Assembly (NCBI GenBank): GCA_902782595.1
Contig: CACZNW010000035.1
Span: forward strand, 1-10,034
Direction of reading: 5' to 3'
Length of the DNA: 10,034 bases
Source: an uncultured Methanobrevibacter sp.
Lineage (GTDB): Archaea > Methanobacteriota > Methanobacteria > Methanobacteriales > Methanobacteriaceae
The notes under the pieces are model-generated. The model ran no database searches, was not told the origin of the DNA, and was given only the letters and a program-made list of their open reading frames with translations. The position numbers and the translations under genes are program-made. Below are positions 6,707 through 10,034 of this stretch, piece after piece. Each line of letters opens with the position of its first letter. Position 1 is the stretch's first letter.

Positions 6707-7597
6707 TTAAATTAATTTTGCAACAAGATAATCTTCCATGAATACAAACAGTATTCTTGCTTTTGTACAGTTTTCAAACATGTTTTTGATTTCACTTGCA
6801 GATTTTGCTTCGCTGATTTTGGTATGGGGACTGTTTGCAACATAACCTGCAGTTTTTTGATTAAACTCAACCCGTATTGCATCAGAGTCATGTTCATTTT
6901 CAGGTTCTTTAATTAGCTTGACAATACTTCCTTCGACTGTTGGCGCACAATTTCCATAGAATTTTCGTCCCGAAATACAGATTAACGTATCAGCAGTGTC
7001 TTTTAGGATTTTGGACTGTTTTTCAAATTCATCAACATGGTTAAACTGTTTATTTGCCAGCTTGTTGCAAATGTAGGCTTCACGTGGTCTGTCCATTAAC
7101 TGTAAAATGTCACTTTTTGTTCTTAAAAAACCGTTTCTGTTATTTTCATTGTCTGTTAGCTTTAATGCCTGGTTAATATGCTCAAGAGCTTTGGGATAAT
7201 CGTTGGTGGATATGCATTTTTCAGCCATTCTTTCAAGAAGCCTTGCCTTGTTGTCCTTAACAACCTGTGAGTTATAAAGTTTTAATGCCTGGTCATAATA
7301 GTATAATGCTCCATTATAGTTATTCATGTCTTCAATGATGATGGCCTTGATGTTATAGCTTCTCCAGTCACTGCTGTATTCCAGTGCTTCGTTGATTTTA
7401 ATGAGGGCATCATTGTATCTGCCATTTTCTCTAAGTTTCCATGCTTCATCTCTTAATTTATTGGACTTACTGATATGTGGAGGTACTTCATATTCATTAT
7501 TCTCCCCATCATCCTGCAAATATCCCATATAGGCAATATCTGGAACGCCCACATGATCTCCCCAATCTTCAGGGTCACCTACATGCCATTCATCCAT
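6707..7597 (-). CDS. TPR protein with C-terminal HIRAN domain
   Basis: The protein has 296 residues in three parts. Residues 1-40 are acidic and tryptophan/glycine-rich (GDPEDWGDHVGVPD). Residues about 45-185 are TPR helices (for example AWKLRENGRYNDALIKINEA and YPKALEHINQALKL). Residues about 205-296 look like a HIRAN domain, with the opening strand ICISGRKFYG, the core EPENEHDSDAIRVEF (231-245) and the following AGYV turn. HIRAN domains occur in SWI/SNF helicases such as HLTF, where they grip the 3' end of single-stranded DNA, and as stand-alone or fused modules in prokaryotes. A TPR-HIRAN fusion would be a non-enzymatic adaptor, perhaps bringing partners to DNA ends. The ATG at 7597 is preceded by GGAG at 7606-7609, a usable ribosome site. 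A 34-residue zinc-ribbon gene lies 45 bases upstream on the same strand. A TATA-like AAAATATAAC at about 7621-7630 could give a separate promoter. No helicase or nuclease domain is present. Confidence 0.78.
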   Translation of the reverse strand: MDEWHVGDPEDWGDHVGVPDIAYMGYLQDDGENNEYEVPPHISKSNKLRDEAWKLRENGRYNDALIKINEALEYSSDWRSYNIKAIIIEDMNNYNGALYYYDQALKLYNSQVVKDNKARLLERMAEKCISTNDYPKALEHINQALKLTDNENNRNGFLRTKSDILQLMDRPREAYICNKLANKQFNHVDEFEKQSKILKDTADTLICISGRKFYGNCAPTVEGSIVKLIKEPENEHDSDAIRVEFNQKTAGYVANSPHTKISEAKSASEIKNMFENCTKARILFVFMEDYLVAKLI

Positions 7598-7642
7598 ATT
7601 ATTCTCCAGACAAATTGTAGTTATATTTTTTCATTTAATTGA

Positions 7643-7747
7643 TTATTCTTCCCAGTCATCACAATCGAAATCCTGATCAAATCCGCAATTTTCACAGTAT
7701 GTTTCAAAATCTGACAGTACAGATCCGCAGTTTGGACATGTTTTCAT
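7643..7747 (-). CDS. 34-residue zinc-ribbon protein
   Basis: This short gene reads MKTCPNCGSVLSDFETYCEN and then CGFDQDFDCDDWEE to a TAA at 7643-7645. Two CxxC knuckles (C4/C7 and C18/C21) spaced by ten residues form a minimal zinc ribbon. The tail is strongly acidic and carries one more cysteine (C29). A near-perfect ribosome site, AAGGTGAT, at 7751-7758 lies three bases before the ATG, which together with the cysteine spacing makes it a real gene despite its size. It is followed 45 bases downstream on the same strand by the TPR-HIRAN gene, whose N-terminus is also acidic and Trp-containing. It probably serves as a small structural or nucleic-acid/protein-binding module; no specific function is known to me. 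Confidence 0.85.
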   Translation of the reverse strand: MKTCPNCGSVLSDFETYCENCGFDQDFDCDDWEE

Positions 7748-7894
7748 TTTATCACCTTGTTTTAATGTGGCTGGTGCCACAGTTAACTGGAATTGCAACC
7801 AGTTTTTTTGGCATAATAAAAAGGATTGCCTATATTTCTGCTTACAATTTCTTGAAATACATGTTATTATATTTCCTATTATGATATATATAAA
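7748..7894 (-). promoter_or_regulatory. Promoter and structured leader of the zinc-ribbon/TPR-HIRAN unit
   Basis: On the minus strand a perfect TTTATATA box lies at 7887-7894, predicting a start of transcription near 7862 and a leader of roughly 115 bases. The leader can form two hairpins. AACTGG/CCAGTT (7785-7790 with 7799-7804) has an 8-base loop. TGTGGC/GCCACA (7766-7771 with 7776-7781) has a 4-base loop and ends 7 bases before the AAGGTGAT ribosome site. Either could instead be a protein-binding dyad. On the plus strand the first dyad is followed by seven T residues, so it could also terminate any rightward transcription. Confidence 0.5.
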
Positions 7895-7920
7895 ATGTGT
7901 TTAAAATATTTTTTGTAGGT

Positions 7921-7956
7921 TTTATAAATATCTTGGGACAGGTACCTAACGTTAGG
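7921..7956 (+). promoter_or_regulatory. TATA-like box with adjacent 12-base perfect palindrome
   Basis: TTTATAAATA at 7921-7930 is followed by GGTACC (7941-7946), overlapping CCTAACGTTAGG at 7945-7956, a perfect 12-base palindrome. The palindrome sits about where a rightward transcript would begin, as expected of a repressor operator. No intact rightward gene follows closely; only fragments are found at 7956-8307. It may be the orphaned control region of a lost gene. Confidence 0.4.
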
Positions 7957-8017
7957 CAATTCTTTCTTCAGTTTCAAACCATTTATCGGATTTGGGTTTA
8001 AGGACTGTTAGTATTAA

Positions 8018-8043
8018 TGTAAATATTGTTTTGAATATTTACA
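8018..8043. repeat. Inverted repeat, 10-base arms
   Basis: TGTAAATATT (8018-8027) and AATATTTACA (8034-8043) are perfect complements around a 6-base loop GTTTTG. The right arm overlaps direct-repeat copy 1. It lacks a G/C-rich stem or T-run, so it is not a typical terminator. Confidence 0.6.
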
Positions 8044-8064
8044 CTGAAAACATTCGATTAAAAC
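8035..8064 (+). repeat. Direct repeat, copy 1 (30 bases)
   Basis: The copy begins ATATTTACACTGAAAA and ends AAAAC. It matches copy 2 at 8317-8346 in 27 of 30 positions, differing at positions 17, 22 and 25. The two copies flank the 8062-8307 gene remnant, with 252 bases between them. Confidence 0.7.
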
Positions 8065-8307
8065 TTAGATAATCGTGGAAGAGGATACTTATATGATCAA
8101 AAAGAAATTTCATACCATGAACTTAAAAAAGCAGATATTGGAGATATATTCTCACCCAAATTGTGTGAAACAGAATATTATATGTTCAAAAATGCTACAA
8201 TAGTATATAAAGATAATTCTTTTGTATTATTAAAAACATCTGAACTTTTAAAAACACCGGAAGAACATAGGTGTTTTAATGAATTAATTGGAGTGGATTT
8301 ATTCTAA
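8062..8307 (+). pseudogene. 81-codon gene remnant lacking a start
   Basis: An open frame of 81 codons runs from a stop at 8059-8061 to TAA at 8305-8307. It reads like genuine protein throughout, for example GRGYLYDQKEISYHELKK and later NSFVLLKTSELLKTPEEHRC, ending ELIGVDLF. No ATG, GTG or TTG in a sensible place begins it, the first methionine falls deep inside, and no ribosome site is present, so it looks like the C-terminal end of a truncated gene. I recognise no family. It lies almost exactly between two copies of a 30-base direct repeat, which suggests that recombination or insertion removed its 5' part. Confidence 0.45.
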
Positions 8308-8316
8308 TACAGTTCT

Positions 8317-8346
8317 ATATTTACACTGAAAATATTCTATCAAAAC
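8317..8346 (+). repeat. Direct repeat, copy 2 (30 bases)
   Basis: This is the second copy of the 30-base repeat at 8035-8064, 10 bases after the stop of the enclosed remnant. Read in one frame it encodes IYTENILSK, similar to IYTENIRLK of copy 1, so the repeat may derive from a duplicated coding tail rather than from a regulatory site. Confidence 0.7.
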
Positions 8347-8440
8347 AATAATATTTTTGATTTTCAAGAAGATTACTTAAATACTTGGTGTTAAAATTTT
8401 TGAAAAAACTCAAATTTTCCATTTTACAATAAAAATGAAT

Positions 8441-8499
8441 CCTTACAATCTCTGTAAGGTGATAAGTTTAATTTAATATATACAATATTTATCTTACAG
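8441..8499. promoter_or_regulatory. Mutually exclusive inverted repeats around a TATA-like box
   Basis: CCTTACA (8441-8447) pairs perfectly with TGTAAGG (8453-8459) across a 5-base loop. The same central segment, CTGTAAG (8452-8458), also pairs perfectly with CTTACAG (8493-8499), extended by ATAA/TTAT (8462-8465 with 8489-8492). Three half-sites of CTTACA/TGTAAG are thus arranged around TTTAATATATA (8468-8478). This could be a set of regulator half-sites flanking a promoter, or alternative RNA folds in a long leader of the adhesin gene. Confidence 0.4.
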
Positions 8500-8580
8500 A
8501 ATGATTTTGAATCCGGGAGTTTTTGTTGGGTAATTTTAGGAATGTATTTTTTACCATCATTTTTAAATAATGCACAAAAC

Positions 8581-8630
8581 ATAAATATAACCATAAAGAC
8601 AATTTTTAAATCTAATCAATTAAGGAGGAT
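8581..8630 (+). promoter_or_regulatory. Promoter and ribosome site of the adhesin-like gene
   Basis: A TATA-like ATAAATATAA lies at 8581-8590, which would start transcription near 8612. AAGGAGGAT at 8622-8630 is an excellent ribosome site three bases before the ATG at 8634. The stretch 8350-8580 upstream holds no gene that I can see. Confidence 0.6.
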
Positions 8631-8633
8631 AAA

Positions 8634-10034
8634 ATGCAAAATAAAACGATTTTCATATTGCTTTTGGCAATAATCGGCATCTGTGCTGTTTCTGGTGTAA
8701 GTGCAGTGGATGATGCCCAAGTTGATGATGAAATGGCAATTAATGATTTGAATGTTGAAGAGATTTCTGCTGATTTGGATAATAGTGAATATAATGTTTT
8801 AGAACAATCTGATGATGGGGAAAATTTGGCTGTATCTGATGATGATTCTATTTTAAGCAAGGATGCTTCTGATGAAAAATTATCTGTTCTGCCTGCAAAT
8901 TTCTATAAAATTGACCTTAAGGATTCATATGAAATTTCATCAGATAAAGAGGGAAAAATTTCTTACTATATGGAACCTTGTACCTATATGTCAGAAACAT
9001 ATCATTTCTATCTGCGAGCTTTGGATTTAAACGGCAATATGGTTTACAATATGGAGTTTAAAAGTACTACTCAAAAAACTGCAACAAATTATGCCATTAC
9101 AATTCCAAAAAACACTTTTGCTCCTGGTATTTATGTTCTGGGGGCAGTAAATTATGATGATAATGTGATCAAAGACACTGCAGTTTTAATGGTCAGTGGA
9201 ACTGCAACAATCACTGCAACCGATTACAGTTCATATTATTACTCAGGTGCTATGACAACTGTTAAAATGACTGATCGGGTAACCGGAAAACCGCTTACTT
9301 CATCATACATCACTGCCAAATTCACCAACACCAAAACTAAAAAGACAGTAACCAAGAGTTATCTCTTGAATTCCTACGGTCAGGCTTCTTTCATACCTCC
9401 GGTAGGTGTTGGAACATGGACAGTCCAGTACTCTTCAGGAGCTGGATCTATTACTGCAGGTACAGTTCAAAAAACAGTCACCATTACAAGGGGGACTGTA
9501 AAAATCAAGGTGTATAAGGTTACAGAATATAAGGGATTCAAAACCAAACTTAAGGCTAAAGTGACAAGCAATGGCAAAAATGTTAATGAGGGCATTGTGA
9601 CATTCAAAATCAATGGAAAAACCTACAAGGCCAATGTCAAAAACGGTATTGCCACCAAAAAAGTCAAATTGAAAAAGGTGAAAACTTACAAATACTCAGC
9701 AAAATATAGTGCAGATAACTTTAATCCTACCAAAAAGGTCAAAGCAAAAGCCGTCCTGAAAAACCGTGTTAAAACCAAGATTGTTGTTAAAAACAAATCA
9801 GTTTATACAGGCGAGACCAAAAAGGTTGTTATAAAAGTTCTAACTAAAAGCGGCAAAAAGGTTAAAGACGGTAAACTCAAAATAAGATCTCTTGGAAAAA
9901 CCACATACTCTCCGGTTAAGAATGGAAAGGTTCTGGCATATGTTTATAGTCTGGGTTTGATGAAGCATTTCAAAGGATTTACCAAAAACGGTGAAAAATA
10001 CAAAAAGTCAATCACCAATAAGGCCAAAATTAAA
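8634..10034 (+). CDS. Secreted adhesin-like protein with Ig-like repeats, 3' end beyond window
   Basis: The frame is open for 467 codons to the last base of the window, so the C terminus is missing. The N-terminus MQNKTIFILLLAIIGICAVS, followed by GVSA, is a clear Sec signal peptide with cleavage probably after VSA (residue 24). Residues about 25-85 are very rich in Asp/Glu, a low-complexity acidic linker. Residues about 90-190 and 195-285 look like beta-sandwich modules. From about 290 onward are Lys-rich Ig-like repeats of the kind common in Methanobrevibacter adhesin-like proteins (GIVTFKINGKTYKANVKNGI, then the YKYSAKYSADNFNPT pattern). A second unit follows at about 385-460 (VYTGETKKVVIKV, KDGKLKI). 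The switch from an acidic N-terminal region to a strongly basic C-terminal region is marked. It would be exported and act at the cell surface in binding to other cells or host material. No anchor is visible within the window. Confidence 0.88.
   Translation, partial: MQNKTIFILLLAIIGICAVSGVSAVDDAQVDDEMAINDLNVEEISADLDNSEYNVLEQSDDGENLAVSDDDSILSKDASDEKLSVLPANFYKIDLKDSYEISSDKEGKISYYMEPCTYMSETYHFYLRALDLNGNMVYNMEFKSTTQKTATNYAITIPKNTFAPGIYVLGAVNYDDNVIKDTAVLMVSGTATITATDYSSYYYSGAMTTVKMTDRVTGKPLTSSYITAKFTNTKTKKTVTKSYLLNSYGQASFIPPVGVGTWTVQYSSGAGSITAGTVQKTVTITRGTVKIKVYKVTEYKGFKTKLKAKVTSNGKNVNEGIVTFKINGKTYKANVKNGIATKKVKLKKVKTYKYSAKYSADNFNPTKKVKAKAVLKNRVKTKIVVKNKSVYTGETKKVVIKVLTKSGKKVKDGKLKIRSLGKTTYSPVKNGKVLAYVYSLGLMKHFKGFTKNGEKYKKSITNKAKIK

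Larger units (their letters stand above)
7956..8072 (+). pseudogene. Short coding remnant without a start codon
   Basis: A 38-codon open stretch begins just after a stop and contains no ATG. It reads ILSSVSNHLSDLGLRTVSIN, then VNIVLNIYTENIRLKLR before a stop at 8070. The composition looks like the C-terminal tail of a real protein, but I recognise no family. The IYTENI part is encoded inside direct-repeat copy 1 and recurs in the same sense in copy 2 (8317-8346). It may be the tail of a lost gene or mobile element. Confidence 0.3.

Noticed and set aside
7785..7809. Rho-independent-like terminator (dyad followed by T7) on the plus strand
   Set aside because: No plus-strand gene ends here, and the position in the leader of a minus-strand gene makes a regulatory dyad more likely; kept only as a secondary possibility.
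7639..7884. Plus-strand open frame of 81 codons
   Set aside because: It is antisense to the zinc-ribbon gene, which has a perfect ribosome site and paired CxxC motifs, and it runs through the leader hairpins.
8035..8346. CRISPR array
   Set aside because: There are only two repeat copies, 252 bases apart, with a protein-like frame between them; no regular 35-40 base spacers and no cas genes are in the window.
1..10034. tRNA or rRNA genes
   Set aside because: No GTTCGA/GGTTCRA T-loop within a cloverleaf arrangement and no rRNA-like conserved stretch were noticed by eye; a covariance-model scan was not possible.

Overview
The window looks like chromosomal DNA from a gut methanogen close to Methanobrevibacter (Methanobacteriales). 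The evidence is the AT-rich base composition, TTTATATA-type TATA boxes, archaeal Shine-Dalgarno sites (GGTGAT, AGGTGGT, AAGGAGGAT), a SurE nucleotidase, a C-terminal archaeal-style PCNA-binding peptide, and a large secreted adhesin-like protein of the kind these archaea carry in many copies. The assignment is by pattern recognition and was not tested by search.

Layout. 1-610: a decayed region holding the N-terminal part of a radical SAM gene, still showing its CxxxCxxC motif but broken by stops and a frameshift, followed by unrecognised coding debris. 634-1719 (+): a DEDDh 3'-5' exonuclease and a macro-domain protein 18 bases apart, probably one operon. 1726-3114 (-): a 14-helix DHA2-type MFS exporter, convergent with the macro gene and divergent from the next operon. 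3285-4749 (+): a TPR protein followed by a CrcB/Fluc fluoride channel. 4849-6666 (+): a SAP-domain protein ending in a PIP-box-like peptide, followed 15 bases later by surE. 6707-7747 (-): a TPR-HIRAN protein preceded by a 34-residue zinc-ribbon protein, with a leader that can form two hairpins. 7760-8633: about 870 bases without an intact gene, holding a palindrome at an orphan promoter, gene fragments, a 30-base imperfect direct repeat and a set of mutually exclusive inverted repeats. 8634-10034 (+): the first 467 residues of an exported adhesin-like protein running off the window.

Themes. Several genes point to nucleic-acid or nucleotide handling: the exonuclease, the macro domain (ADP-ribose chemistry), the SAP + PIP-box protein, SurE (nucleotide phosphatase), and the HIRAN protein (HIRAN domains bind DNA ends in characterised eukaryotic proteins). 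This is a loose neighbourhood, not a demonstrated system. The items most worth pursuing are the SAP/PIP-box protein, the zinc-ribbon + TPR-HIRAN pair with its structured leader, and the exonuclease + macro pair whose macro domain has an unusual catalytic loop. The two decayed zones (1-610 and about 7920-8350) show gene loss or recombination around otherwise ordinary operons.
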